Shown piece by piece: positions 44,401-52,208 of a stretch of 64,000 nt of DNA; position 1 is the stretch's first letter; each line of letters opens with the position of its first letter. Origin of the DNA: a bacterium SCSIO 12643. Lineage in GTDB: Bacteria; Bacteroidota; Bacteroidia; Flavobacteriales_G; Salibacteraceae. The notes under the pieces are model-generated. The model had not been told where the DNA came from. It searched no databases and saw only the letters and a program-made list of their open reading frames with translations. Made by a program: the position numbers and the translations under genes. The DNA is taken from assembly GCA_024398135.1 (NCBI GenBank), contig CP073750.1:1488001-1552000 (forward strand). The letters run 5' to 3'.

Positions 44401-45868
44401 TACCGTAACTGTAACAGATGCTAATGGTTGTACTGCAACAAGCACTGCTATCGTTACCGAACCAACTGTTTTAGTTGTGTCAACAACTTTAGATGCTAAC
44501 GTTTCTTGTAACGGTCTTGCAGACGGTGCGGCTACAGCTATCGCTACCGGTGGGACTCCTTCTCATACTTTCTTATGGAATACCGGAGCGGCTACTGCTT
44601 CTGTGACTGGCCTTGCTGCTGGTACTTATACCGTAACTGTAACTGACAATAATGGTTGTACGGCTACTGCTGCACTTGTCATCACTGAACCTGCGCTTTT
44701 AGTCGCTTCTACCGTGGTAGATTCTAACGTTACTTGTTTCGGTGGAGCTGATGGTGGTGTAACTGCTTCTGCTACGGGTGGTACTACTGCTTATGTTTAC
44801 GCATGGAACACTGGTGCGGCTACAGCTTCTATTACAGGACTCATGGCAGGGACGTATACCGTGACTATAACTGATGCAAATGGGTGTACAGATACCAGTT
44901 CTGCTATGGTCACTGAACCGCCTCTTCTATCTGTTGATTTAGGTAACGATACTTCTGTTTGTTTTGGTGGATCATTAACTCTTGATCCTGGAGCTGGATT
45001 TGCTTCTTACTTGTGGCAAGACAACTCTACGAATCAAACTTATAATGTGGATACCTCTACTCCTGGTGTGGCAGATTACTCTGTTACTGTTACAAATAGT
45101 AACGGTTGTATTGGATTCGATACCATTAATGTAACCGTATTCCAGGCTACTGGGGTCGCTATATCTGGTGCAAATGATCTTTGCGCTTATGAAATCGATA
45201 CTCTAATCGCTTCTTCCGGATTTGTATCTTACATCTGGAATACCAATGCAACGACTTCGCAAATCATTGTCGATGCAAATAGTTTGTCTCCTGGTTCACA
45301 GAATTATTCTGTAACTGCTACGGATAGCAATGGTTGTGTATCTGATGATGCTGTTTCATTCAATGTATTCAATCCTGTGGTGGTGGACTTAGGTCCGGAT
45401 ACTTCTATCGTTTGGGTTGATGGTGGAAATAACACTTATACATTGGATGCTGGTGCGGGTTTCAACTCTTACTTATGGAGTGATTTAACCACAAACCAAA
45501 CGCTTGATGTGACATTGACTAACATGGGAACTATTTCTGTTGTAGTCACTGATGGAAACGGATGTTACGGAGCGGATACTGTTTTTGTAGATTTCATATT
45601 AGATATTCCTACACTTGACAAAGCTTCAGTAAATATCTATCCGAATCCAGCTGCTGATTATTTAAACATTGACATGAAAGGTTTCAATGGTCAGGAAGTT
45701 CAGGTAATCATCACTGATATGGGTGGAAAACATGTGATCAACAACATCTTAAAAGTAAATGGAAATCAAACTTCTACTCTAGATGTTTCAAATCTTCCTA
45801 CGGGTACTTACTTCATCCAAATCCAGGCTGAAAACCAAAAAGTAGTAAAACATATTGTAATTAGATAG
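41459..45868 (+). CDS. Large SprB-repeat adhesin with T9SS type A sorting domain
   Basis: From the ATG at 41459 the protein has 1469 residues and a signal peptide ending at GAQLHAQ (about 24). Longer frames from GTG 41405 or ATG 41453 only add residues before the signal. Residues 25-175 are a beta-sandwich-like domain rich in Cys and Asp, similar in outline to bacterial pre-peptidase or lectin-like domains. Thirteen SprB-type repeats follow, then Ig-like domains and a type A sorting domain (VNIYPNPAADYL to the end). The final 2016 bp match the end of the adhesin at 22447 without gaps. The three type A adhesins thus differ mainly at the N-terminus, which probably sets their binding target. Confidence 0.92.
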   Translation: MKTNLLRLFLFISFIVFGAQLHAQCPVPNNNFQKFGEFDLTPSGVGDTMTSTTTWGGDFHRVQVDSGKTYWISMCETQYFADSAYYIGAPGIYYDPIITLYHDTQSVAGAFNQLSGPIVGFNDDYCGVLPQIIYTATFTGNLAVAVDPAVDCDSFAIDSAIVQVTEILIGISGNISVNNHVSCNGLSDGSATVGVTGNIGPISYLWSTGGTTNSITGLTAGTYSVIVSDSAGNADTVYTAITEPPTLVSSGVVDNNVSCSGLSDGGATASATGGTAAYTYLWSNGATTASTTGAVAGTYSVTVTDANGCTDSSSVIVTEPANLVSSATVSSNASCNSCSDGGATASATGGTTTYNYQWNTGGTTASITNLPVGTYSVTITDANGCTDSASTVINSGPQLSTVVNNNVSCNGLTDGEAMASATGGTSPYTYAWSNGATSATMSSVAAGNYSVTVTDNGGLTSTSSVTITEPAVLVAATVVDSNISCNGFSDGGATAAATGGTSAYTYAWNNGATNASITGVVATTYSVTITDANGCTDSASVTITEPATMVPVTLVNNHVSCNGLSDGDVTASGTYGTSPYTYAWSNGTTANIAHDVPAGTYTVTITDANGCSDTASAVVTEPAVFISTAVVDSNISCNGLTDGGATASATGGTTAYTYTWSNGATIASITGIAVGTYSVTVTDANGCTDSSSINITQPTTLTAASVVDSNVTCNGFSNGGSTVSATGGTTPYSYNWSNTASTASITGVVANTYSVTVTDANGCTSTSSATITEPAALVAASVADSNATCNGLSNGGATASATGGTGAYSYMWNNAATTASITGVIAGTYSVTVTDANGCTDSTSVIITEPAALVASTVVDNNVSCNGLADGAATASATGGTGTYTYTWSTGATTATVTGLAAGTYSVTIVDANGCSANTSITITEPAALVVTTTVVSNVSCNGVCDGEISANITGGSAPYSYIWSNGSAVNPITNLCAGTYTVTVTDANGCTATSTAIVTEPTVLVVSTTLDANVSCNGLADGAATAIATGGTPSHTFLWNTGAATASVTGLAAGTYTVTVTDNNGCTATAALVITEPALLVASTVVDSNVTCFGGADGGVTASATGGTTAYVYAWNTGAATASITGLMAGTYTVTITDANGCTDTSSAMVTEPPLLSVDLGNDTSVCFGGSLTLDPGAGFASYLWQDNSTNQTYNVDTSTPGVADYSVTVTNSNGCIGFDTINVTVFQATGVAISGANDLCAYEIDTLIASSGFVSYIWNTNATTSQIIVDANSLSPGSQNYSVTATDSNGCVSDDAVSFNVFNPVVVDLGPDTSIVWVDGGNNTYTLDAGAGFNSYLWSDLTTNQTLDVTLTNMGTISVVVTDGNGCYGADTVFVDFILDIPTLDKASVNIYPNPAADYLNIDMKGFNGQEVQVIITDMGGKHVINNILKVNGNQTSTLDVSNLPTGTYFIQIQAENQKVVKHIVIR
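43853..45868 (+). repeat. C-terminal paralogous block, copy 3
   Basis: The block aligns without gaps to 27916-29931 over 2016 bp, with scattered substitutions that are mostly silent. Its final 1190 bp are also shared with 36694-37883. Confidence 0.9.
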
Positions 45869-45893
45869 TATATTGAGATACCACACAAATTAG

Positions 45894-45919
45894 AAAAGCC
45901 GTCCTAACAGACGGCTTTT
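45894..45919. terminator. Hairpin terminator between convergent genes
   Basis: AAAAGCCGTC (45894-45903) and GACGGCTTTT (45910-45919) form a 10-bp stem with a 6-nt loop. A T run follows on the + strand. It lies between the adhesin and the convergent TPR membrane protein. Confidence 0.8.
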
Positions 45920-45922
45920 TTA

Positions 45923-47878
45923 TTATCTAATATTAGATCGCAACTGATTTAGATAAGAGTCCGCCACCTGAGCTCCTTCTTTTTGCGCACTTAAAGCACT
46001 TTCTAAAGCGCCCCTATAATCTCCCAAACTATTTTTTACCACCGACAAATTCAACCACACACTTCCAGCATGTTCATTGATTTGTAAAGCCTGGGTAAAG
46101 GCCCATGATGCTCGTTCTAAATCATTCTTTTGATAATACAGGCTCCCTAAATTGTTGTAGGCATCAAAGTAACCTGGATTAATCGTCACTGCTTGTTCTA
46201 AATCTCTTTGAGCACTCTTCAAATCTGAATTTAGTAATGCAGTCCCTCTATTGTACCACGCATTGGCGTAATCAGGATTTATTTCGATCGATTTATTAAA
46301 ATCTGCTACAGCCTCAGCTATATTTCCTACCATCAAATACAAATTCCCACGATTATTATAAGCCAAATAAGAATTTGGATTCAGCGCAATCGCCTGATTA
46401 AAATCTGCCAATGCGCTGGCCCCATCTTGCAATGCAATATAAAACTGTCCCCTATTGATATATGCCTGTTCGTAATCAGGTCGCTGTTCAATAGCTAAGG
46501 AATAGGTTGCAACTGCCTTTTTCACCTGAAGCATTTTGTATTGTAAGTCTCCCAAATTAAAATAATTATCAATCTGATCCGGAGCCACCTGTATCGCTTT
46601 TTCAAAATCAGCTAATGCTTTGGCTTCTTTACCTATTTCCTGATAATAATTCCCTCTTCCAATATATCCGTACCAATCCTGTGGGTTTTCTTGAATCGCT
46701 TTGCTCCAAAGCGTTTCACTATTCTCCCAAACTCTGACTTGTTTGATCGATATAAAGAAAAAAAGTCCTCCTACAATTATTCCCAATACATAAAATGAAG
46801 ATTTATTCTCTTTGATTTTAGTGATCGAACTCAACAAAACTCCAAAAACCAAAAACAATCCCAGATACGATAAATAAGTATAGCGCTCTGCGACTATAGC
46901 TCTACCAATACTCACCAACTGTAACATCAACACAAGATTGAGGAGATAAAACAAAATGCCAAAACGCAGTTTTCGATCTTTTTTAAATCCCCAAGCAGCT
47001 AATAGTAACATAATTATTCCACCTAACATAGGAGCAATAAAACTTATGCTGGTCATTTCATCACCGGCCGGATATGGATGCATTGCAACAAGACCAGATG
47101 GCCATATACTCTGAATGGTATAATAGTATATCCCATATAAAGCGAAACCCATTCGCTCTACTACGGAATATGTTTCTAAATCGTTGATTGCATCATTACT
47201 CTGCAACTGTATTGTCAATAGCCCAATAATGATACTTCCCAAAAACAAAGGAGCTAATTCCAGAAGTTTCTTTGCCTGAATCGTTCCGGATTCCCAATAG
47301 TACAGTAATGCCAAAGCCACGGGAAGAGTGATTGCAGCCGGTTTAGACAATAACGATAATACACCTAAAACCAGAGTATAAACTAAAAACTGCTTTTGTT
47401 GCTTCATCAAGTATTGATTATAAACAATCAGCGCACTGAGATAAAAAAAAGTATACACTAAATCTTTACGACTGGAAATCCAGGCGACCGACTCAATATG
47501 CATGGGATGAATGGCAAATAATAACGCTACAAAAAATGGAACTCCTCTATGATTTGAAAGAATTCTCTGAACCAGAAAGAAAACCAATACCGTATTCAAT
47601 AAATGCCAAAGTACATTGCTGACATGATACATTTGCGCACTTCCATTGCCCAAAGTATGATCCAACCACAAACTAATCATGGTTAACGGATGAAAATTGC
47701 CCGTGCCGGAACCATCCAATAAAGAATTCATCGTTGGCGATTGCACAAACGCATTCTCCAGGACATAGACCTGATCATCATAATTGACGAAATCAAATTG
47801 TGTAGATGGCCAATACAAAATCAGGGTGATCAGAACGATTCCCAACAATTCATATATGGATCTTCGATCTAAATTCAT
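45923..47878 (-). CDS. TMTC-like multi-spanning membrane protein with C-terminal TPR repeats (copy 2)
   Basis: The protein has 651 residues. An N-terminal region of about 10-11 hydrophobic helices (1-385) begins with FDFVNYDDQVYV, the acidic DD loop typical of GT-C-fold glycosyltransferases, and contains AIHPMHIESVAWISSRKDL. About seven TPR units (about 395-645) follow. This layout matches the TMTC/O-mannosyltransferase-like proteins, which use lipid-linked sugar at the membrane. The bacterial members are poorly studied, so a protein glycosyltransferase role is inferred. The gene starts 3 bp after a paralogue of the same design and both are likely in one operon. Confidence 0.85.
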   Translation of the reverse strand: MNLDRRSIYELLGIVLITLILYWPSTQFDFVNYDDQVYVLENAFVQSPTMNSLLDGSGTGNFHPLTMISLWLDHTLGNGSAQMYHVSNVLWHLLNTVLVFFLVQRILSNHRGVPFFVALLFAIHPMHIESVAWISSRKDLVYTFFYLSALIVYNQYLMKQQKQFLVYTLVLGVLSLLSKPAAITLPVALALLYYWESGTIQAKKLLELAPLFLGSIIIGLLTIQLQSNDAINDLETYSVVERMGFALYGIYYYTIQSIWPSGLVAMHPYPAGDEMTSISFIAPMLGGIIMLLLAAWGFKKDRKLRFGILFYLLNLVLMLQLVSIGRAIVAERYTYLSYLGLFLVFGVLLSSITKIKENKSSFYVLGIIVGGLFFFISIKQVRVWENSETLWSKAIQENPQDWYGYIGRGNYYQEIGKEAKALADFEKAIQVAPDQIDNYFNLGDLQYKMLQVKKAVATYSLAIEQRPDYEQAYINRGQFYIALQDGASALADFNQAIALNPNSYLAYNNRGNLYLMVGNIAEAVADFNKSIEINPDYANAWYNRGTALLNSDLKSAQRDLEQAVTINPGYFDAYNNLGSLYYQKNDLERASWAFTQALQINEHAGSVWLNLSVVKNSLGDYRGALESALSAQKEGAQVADSYLNQLRSNIR

Positions 47879-47881
47879 TTG

Positions 47882-49726
47882 TTAATTGATTGGCTGGTAA
47901 TAACCAGGATCTACTTGTACTCCCAAAGTTGTCGCGTAGTCAAAGTCCGCATTTGCTGAAGTTTGATCTCCAAGTAATCGATAAGAAATTCCTCTATTGA
48001 AATAATAGATTCCTTCATTTGGTTCCAGTTGAATTGCAGTATTTAACACCGCAACCGAAGAATCAAAAGCACCTAAATACTGGTATTCTACGGCAATCGC
48101 ATTCCAAATCCCATGATTATCCGGCTCCAATTCCACGCATTTTCGATAGTCGTTTTTAGCTTGTTCTCGTTGATTCAGCACACTATAAATGATCCCTCGA
48201 TTCATATACGCATTTACAAAATCCGGATCTAAATCAATTGCTCTGGATAAATCCATAACCGCTTCATCATACTGCCCTCTTCGACCGAAAATGGCTCCTC
48301 TATTGGCAAAAGCATTTTCATCGGTTGAATCCAATCGAATACAATTGTTATAATCAAACAAAGCATTGTCATCTTGCCCTAAATCAAAGAATATATTCCC
48401 ACGGTTACTATAAAACATAGCTTCATTCGGATTAAGAGCCACCGCCTGATTTAAATCTTTGAGTGCCTTGGTATATTTTTTCTCCATACGGTAATACACG
48501 CCTCTTCCGCCCCATGAGCCCGCAACTTCAGGGAATTTTTCAATCGCATCAGTCCAAAGTGTCTCGCCACTCTTCCAAACTTTCACTCTATTAAAAGACA
48601 CTAAAGAAAATCCGATCAATACAACCATAAAAGCAATGCTTAAATTCTTTTCAGCTTTTAGTTTATTAAAGGCCACATCCTCCAGAATAAAGTAAATAGC
48701 CAAACTCAATCCTACATACGCCAAATAGGTATAACGTTCGGAAATAATTGTGCTTCCCACCGTGACTAACTGTACCAACAAAGCCAATGAAGACAGGAAA
48801 AATAAAACACCAAAGACCACATTTCTATTTTGACGCCATTTCCATAATACACCTCCCAAACCTGCCGCAAATATTATTGGGGCAATACTTACCAGCATTT
48901 CAAATGGTCTTGATGGATAAGGATAGAAAGAAGATAAATGCATTGGCGCAATAAATTTTGCGATATACATATTTAACGCATAACTCGCCAGTTGCAATCT
49001 TTCAATAACTGAATACGCATCTACATTCACCGCTCCGGCATCTGTTTGTACCAACACTGTCGCCAATCCGATCATCACGGAAACCAGGAAAAACGGCACT
49101 TTTTCTACGATTAGTTTTATGGATAATTCACGTGATTGTAAGTAATCTATTAAGAGTAAGTGTATCGGAAATATAACTGCCGTAGGTTTTGATAATGCGG
49201 AAAAAATGAAAAACAATAATGTTCCTATTAAATACTTCCGGGCACCCGATTTATGAAACTCCTGATAACTTAAAAGTCCTAAAAAATAGAAACAAAAGAA
49301 CAAGACATCCTTTCTTGAAGAAATCCAGGCTACAGATTCCACATGCATAGGATGCAAGGCAAAAACTCCAGCAATGAACAAAGGCAAGTACTCCCGAGTC
49401 GGCCAAATTCTTTGGACCCAGACATAAAGCAAAACGGTATTAAAAACATGAAAAATCAAATTGAACAAATGATATCCAAAGGCATTCTCTCCTCCCAAAG
49501 CATAATTAAACGCTAAACTCAACATCGTTATAGGATGATAATTGGCTGTATTACCTTGAGTAAAAAATGAAAGCAGGTTCTCCATGGTCGGATTAGTGAC
49601 TTCCAAATTGTTAATGACATAATAATCATCATCCCAATTCACAAAGTCAAAAGAAAGTGATTGTAAATACACGAATAGTGTCCCAATCAAAATACCGGCT
49701 AATAGCTTTTTATGTTTTTGGTTCAA
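47882..49726 (-). CDS. TMTC-like multi-spanning membrane protein with C-terminal TPR repeats (copy 1)
   Basis: The protein has 614 residues and the same design as its downstream neighbour: FDFVNWDDDYYV acidic loop at about 27-38, ALHPMHVESVAWISSRKDV in the first third, about ten membrane helices, then about six TPR units. Translation appears to begin at TTG (49726); no ATG is near, and the distance to the DD loop agrees with the paralogue (27 against 29 residues). It is the promoter-proximal gene of the two. Two adjacent copies may act on different acceptors or as a pair. Glycosyltransferase function is inferred from the fold pattern. Confidence 0.83.
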   Translation of the reverse strand: MNQKHKKLLAGILIGTLFVYLQSLSFDFVNWDDDYYVINNLEVTNPTMENLLSFFTQGNTANYHPITMLSLAFNYALGGENAFGYHLFNLIFHVFNTVLLYVWVQRIWPTREYLPLFIAGVFALHPMHVESVAWISSRKDVLFFCFYFLGLLSYQEFHKSGARKYLIGTLLFFIFSALSKPTAVIFPIHLLLIDYLQSRELSIKLIVEKVPFFLVSVMIGLATVLVQTDAGAVNVDAYSVIERLQLASYALNMYIAKFIAPMHLSSFYPYPSRPFEMLVSIAPIIFAAGLGGVLWKWRQNRNVVFGVLFFLSSLALLVQLVTVGSTIISERYTYLAYVGLSLAIYFILEDVAFNKLKAEKNLSIAFMVVLIGFSLVSFNRVKVWKSGETLWTDAIEKFPEVAGSWGGRGVYYRMEKKYTKALKDLNQAVALNPNEAMFYSNRGNIFFDLGQDDNALFDYNNCIRLDSTDENAFANRGAIFGRRGQYDEAVMDLSRAIDLDPDFVNAYMNRGIIYSVLNQREQAKNDYRKCVELEPDNHGIWNAIAVEYQYLGAFDSSVAVLNTAIQLEPNEGIYYFNRGISYRLLGDQTSANADFDYATTLGVQVDPGYYQPIN

Positions 49727-49829
49727 GTTGTTTTTTTAAGTGTATACAAATCTATTATTCTCACATATTTACTTCGTGAAAAACCTGTTTTAATTTCAAC
49801 AATCATTTTTGAAACTTGCATAAACAAAA

Positions 49830-49855
49830 AGCGCCTGTAGAAATCTACAGGCGCT
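49830..49855 (-). terminator. Rho-independent terminator for the minus-strand lipoprotein operon
   Basis: A 12-bp inverted repeat (49830-49841 and 49844-49855) is followed on the minus strand by TTTTTGTTTA. It lies 21 bp after the stop of the gene at 49877. Confidence 0.8.
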
Positions 49856-49876
49856 AAGAATCCATCTTGTTTTTGT

Positions 49877-50530
49877 CTATTTGATTTTCACAAACTTCTG
49901 ACCACTCTCATAAAAATCCGTATTTAGCAGTTCATCAAACTCTTTTCTGGAGGGTTGAATTTGGTAGGCAATGACTTTTCCTTCCTCATCGGTTTTTTCA
50001 GAAACTTCAGTGGTGTTACGAATTTCCTCCAGATCACTTACTCCCAGACTCAGGTCATTTAATGTTAAATACCCCTGATCATCAAATTTCAGAATCCGAA
50101 CTTCCCAGGTTCCATCACTATTCTCATAATTCAAATAGCAAATTCGATCTTCATATTTCAAGATTCGATTATTACCTAGCCTAAAAACTTCCTTGGTAAA
50201 GTCTACAATATAGGAAGACGAATCATCATTTGGAGTAATTACCAAATCAGCCTCATCTGCATCCACGTTGATATTTCGTACCGCAGTTTCAATGTTCTCA
50301 TTAGAATCCACTGTAACTTCAAAATTCCAATTTCGTAGAATCTCACGTTTTGAAACAATTAGGATAGAGCTATCTTCAATACATAAATACTTACCGGTGA
50401 ATTTACGTTTGAATTTCTCTGCATTTTCCACATCGGTAGGTTGCGGTTCTGTAAACCCAACTTCAGGCTCACAAGAAACAATCGATAATCCTAATAAGGC
50501 TAAAAAAAATAATCTCTTCCCAATTTTCAT
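49877..50530 (-). CDS. Hypothetical lipoprotein
   Basis: The protein has 217 residues and a lipoprotein signal (LSIVSC, Cys20). The mature part is acidic, mainly beta-strand in pattern, and includes a FTGKYLCIEDSSILIVSKRE segment. I do not recognise a family. The gene lies 10 bp downstream of a DUF2147 gene and shares a terminator with it, so the two secreted proteins are probably made together. The role is unknown. Confidence 0.7.
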   Translation of the reverse strand: MKIGKRLFFLALLGLSIVSCEPEVGFTEPQPTDVENAEKFKRKFTGKYLCIEDSSILIVSKREILRNWNFEVTVDSNENIETAVRNINVDADEADLVITPNDDSSSYIVDFTKEVFRLGNNRILKYEDRICYLNYENSDGTWEVRILKFDDQGYLTLNDLSLGVSDLEEIRNTTEVSEKTDEEGKVIAYQIQPSRKEFDELLNTDFYESGQKFVKIK

Positions 50531-50540
50531 TTTATAATAA

Positions 50541-50972
50541 CTATTTAACCCGGGTCCACACAGTAGTACGCCCCATTAAACTGAATCCAATATAACCTCT
50601 TACGTTAATGGTATTCATATCTTCATATGTAATCTCACAACTATAGGTCTTGCCGCTCTCCGGATCATAAATCGTGCCTTCTTCATATTCTCCATCATCC
50701 CATTCAAATCCTTCCAATAAGTTTAAACCTAAAATTGGTCTTGTACGTAAATCTTCATCTGAATTATGCTTATCAACTTTTGGTTTTCCCTGTTCATTAT
50801 TGGGATCTCTTAACCACACAATTGAACCATAATATTTACCATCTTTTTTCGTGATTTCAATCTTGGATTTTCCTCCTTCGGTTAACCAAACTCCGATTAA
50901 GTCATCCGCTTTTTGGGCATACATCACTGAAGACAAAGCGAACAATACACATAAACTCAATAATTTTTTCAT
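50541..50972 (-). CDS. DUF2147 family secreted protein
   Basis: The protein has 143 residues and a signal peptide ending at SSVMYAQ (about 20). The mature part is a compact beta-rich DUF2147 domain: DLIGVWLTEGGKSKIEI at the start, YYGSIVWLRDP, GTIYDPESGKTYSCEI, and GYIGFSLMGRTTVWTRV at the end. The size is normal for the family. The fold is lipocalin-like in related proteins and may bind a small ligand in the periplasm, but the function is unproven. The gene is first in a two-gene minus-strand operon. Confidence 0.88.
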   Translation of the reverse strand: MKKLLSLCVLFALSSVMYAQKADDLIGVWLTEGGKSKIEITKKDGKYYGSIVWLRDPNNEQGKPKVDKHNSDEDLRTRPILGLNLLEGFEWDDGEYEEGTIYDPESGKTYSCEITYEDMNTINVRGYIGFSLMGRTTVWTRVK

Positions 50973-51121
50973 ACTTGTTGTTATTTATTTTATCCCTCAA
51001 ATTTAAGCATTGATTTCTTCCATCATGCGTTAAAAAAAATGAAATTGTAAATCCTGCGACAATTAATCTTGATCCTGACTTATACATTCGTAGCATAAAA
51101 AAACCATTAAATCATTTAGTT

Positions 51122-51484
51122 ATGAAAGAATCAAAGAACATTTTTAAGGCAGGTGCAGTTATATTAGGCGCTATTGTATTAAGCGCATTTGCTGTATTCA
51201 CCACCACTGAAATCCAGGCCGATGAGATTTCCGCACAAGCAAACCAATCAACTGAACTTCTAGCATTAAATACCGTTGATTTTGATGGTAAATGTGGCGA
51301 GGGAAAATGTGGAGAAGGTAAAAAATCTGAGAAAAAAGAAGAGAAAGCTAAAAAGTCTGAAAAGAAAGAAGGCAAATGTGGCGAGGGAAAATGCGGAGAA
51401 GGTAAGTGTGGCGAAGGAAAATCTGAGAAAAAAGAAGAAAAGAAAGAGCATAAATGTGGCGAAGGAAAATGTGGCGGCCAATAG
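51122..51484 (+). CDS. Cys-rich KCGEG-repeat exported peptide, HvfA-like candidate RiPP precursor
   Basis: The protein has 120 residues. An N-terminal signal or membrane segment (about 9-33) is followed by a short spacer with no Cys and then a low-complexity tail rich in Lys, Glu and Gly. All seven Cys (58, 63, 86, 91, 96, 112, 117) lie in KCG units, five of them in EGKCG. Repeated EGKCG after a leader is the hallmark of HvfA-type precursors, whose Cys are changed by a DUF692 (MNIO) enzyme with a partner protein to bind copper. No DUF692 or DUF2063 gene lies in this window, so modification would need enzymes elsewhere; otherwise the peptide may simply bind metal. It sits alone, with its own terminator, before a GMC dehydrogenase pair. 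Confidence 0.75.
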   Translation: MKESKNIFKAGAVILGAIVLSAFAVFTTTEIQADEISAQANQSTELLALNTVDFDGKCGEGKCGEGKKSEKKEEKAKKSEKKEGKCGEGKCGEGKCGEGKSEKKEEKKEHKCGEGKCGGQ

Positions 51485-51512
51485 TATAGTTTATAATCAC
51501 ACAGATAAAATG

Positions 51513-51534
51513 TACCCGAGCGAATGCTTGGGTA
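51513..51534 (+). terminator. Rho-independent terminator after the KCGEG peptide gene
   Basis: TACCCGAGC (51513-51521) pairs with GCTTGGGTA (51526-51534) with one G-U pair and a 4-nt loop. A run of T follows. Confidence 0.8.
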
Positions 51535-51593
51535 TTTTTTTGTCCGCATTTTCGAATAGATTAGAATACTTTTGATACTCTGAAGCAATCCAT

Positions 51594-52208
51594 ATGGGAA
51601 ACAAAAATGTAGCATCCGATTCGATCAAGATGTTTTCGGAAAAACCGCATCGTACCAAATTAAACAGACGTCACTTCCTTTTGGGAATGGCTGCTATTTC
51701 TGCTACCGCTATGATTCCCTCTGTAATTGCCTGCTCAGCTACTCCCATTCACGACATTCACAATCAACTTTCGGATAAGGATTTTAATACGCTGATTGCG
51801 GTACAAAATCATTTATTTCCAACCAGTAAAGACAGTCCGGGAGCACAAGAAATTCATGCTGCACAATATTATACCTGGGTCCTGACCGATCCATATCGCG
51901 ATCCCGATAGCATTAAACAAATGCGCAACGGAATTAGATGGACACAGGAAACCGCTACCGAAACCTATAATGAAAATTTCGTTTCGTTAAACTTTGAGGA
52001 AAAAGAAAATGTACTTCAAATTATGGCTCAGGAAGGTTGGGGAGAAAACTGGTTAAGTGTAGTTCTGACACTCATTTTTGAAGCTTTATTGAGTGATCCC
52101 ATTTATGGTTCAAATAATAATGAAGCCGGATGGAAGTGGTTAGAACATACCCCAGGAGTTCCCAGAGCAACCGTAGAAAACATGTATCACAAATTGATTA
52201 TATCGTAA
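51594..52208 (+). CDS. Gluconate 2-dehydrogenase subunit 3 family protein
   Basis: The protein has 204 residues. The N-terminus has a twin-arginine-like motif (NRRHFLLGMAA, Arg25-Arg26) and a hydrophobic stretch ending in VIAC (Cys47), so it is exported by Tat and possibly lipidated. The mature part is helical and shows LSDKDFNTLIAVQNHLFPTS, the typical start of the gluconate 2-dehydrogenase subunit 3 family. Such small subunits escort and stabilise a GMC flavoprotein. Here that partner follows directly: its ATG overlaps this stop by one base (TAATG). Confidence 0.88.
   Translation: MGNKNVASDSIKMFSEKPHRTKLNRRHFLLGMAAISATAMIPSVIACSATPIHDIHNQLSDKDFNTLIAVQNHLFPTSKDSPGAQEIHAAQYYTWVLTDPYRDPDSIKQMRNGIRWTQETATETYNENFVSLNFEEKENVLQIMAQEGWGENWLSVVLTLIFEALLSDPIYGSNNNEAGWKWLEHTPGVPRATVENMYHKLIIS

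Noticed and set aside
51276-51575. Overlapping + strand frame of 99 codons across the KCGEG gene
   Set aside because: It has no signal or family pattern and runs through the terminator; it is an out-of-frame shadow of the repeats.
51112-51615. Minus-strand open frame of 167 codons opposite the KCGEG peptide gene
   Set aside because: Its Phe/Ser-rich, repetitive translation is the antisense of Lys/Glu-rich repeats. The + strand frame has a signal peptide, a sensible start and a terminator.
52130-52207. N-terminal extension of the GMC oxidoreductase
   Set aside because: It lies inside the upstream gene, and the FAD motif begins right after the ATG at 52208, which overlaps the upstream stop.
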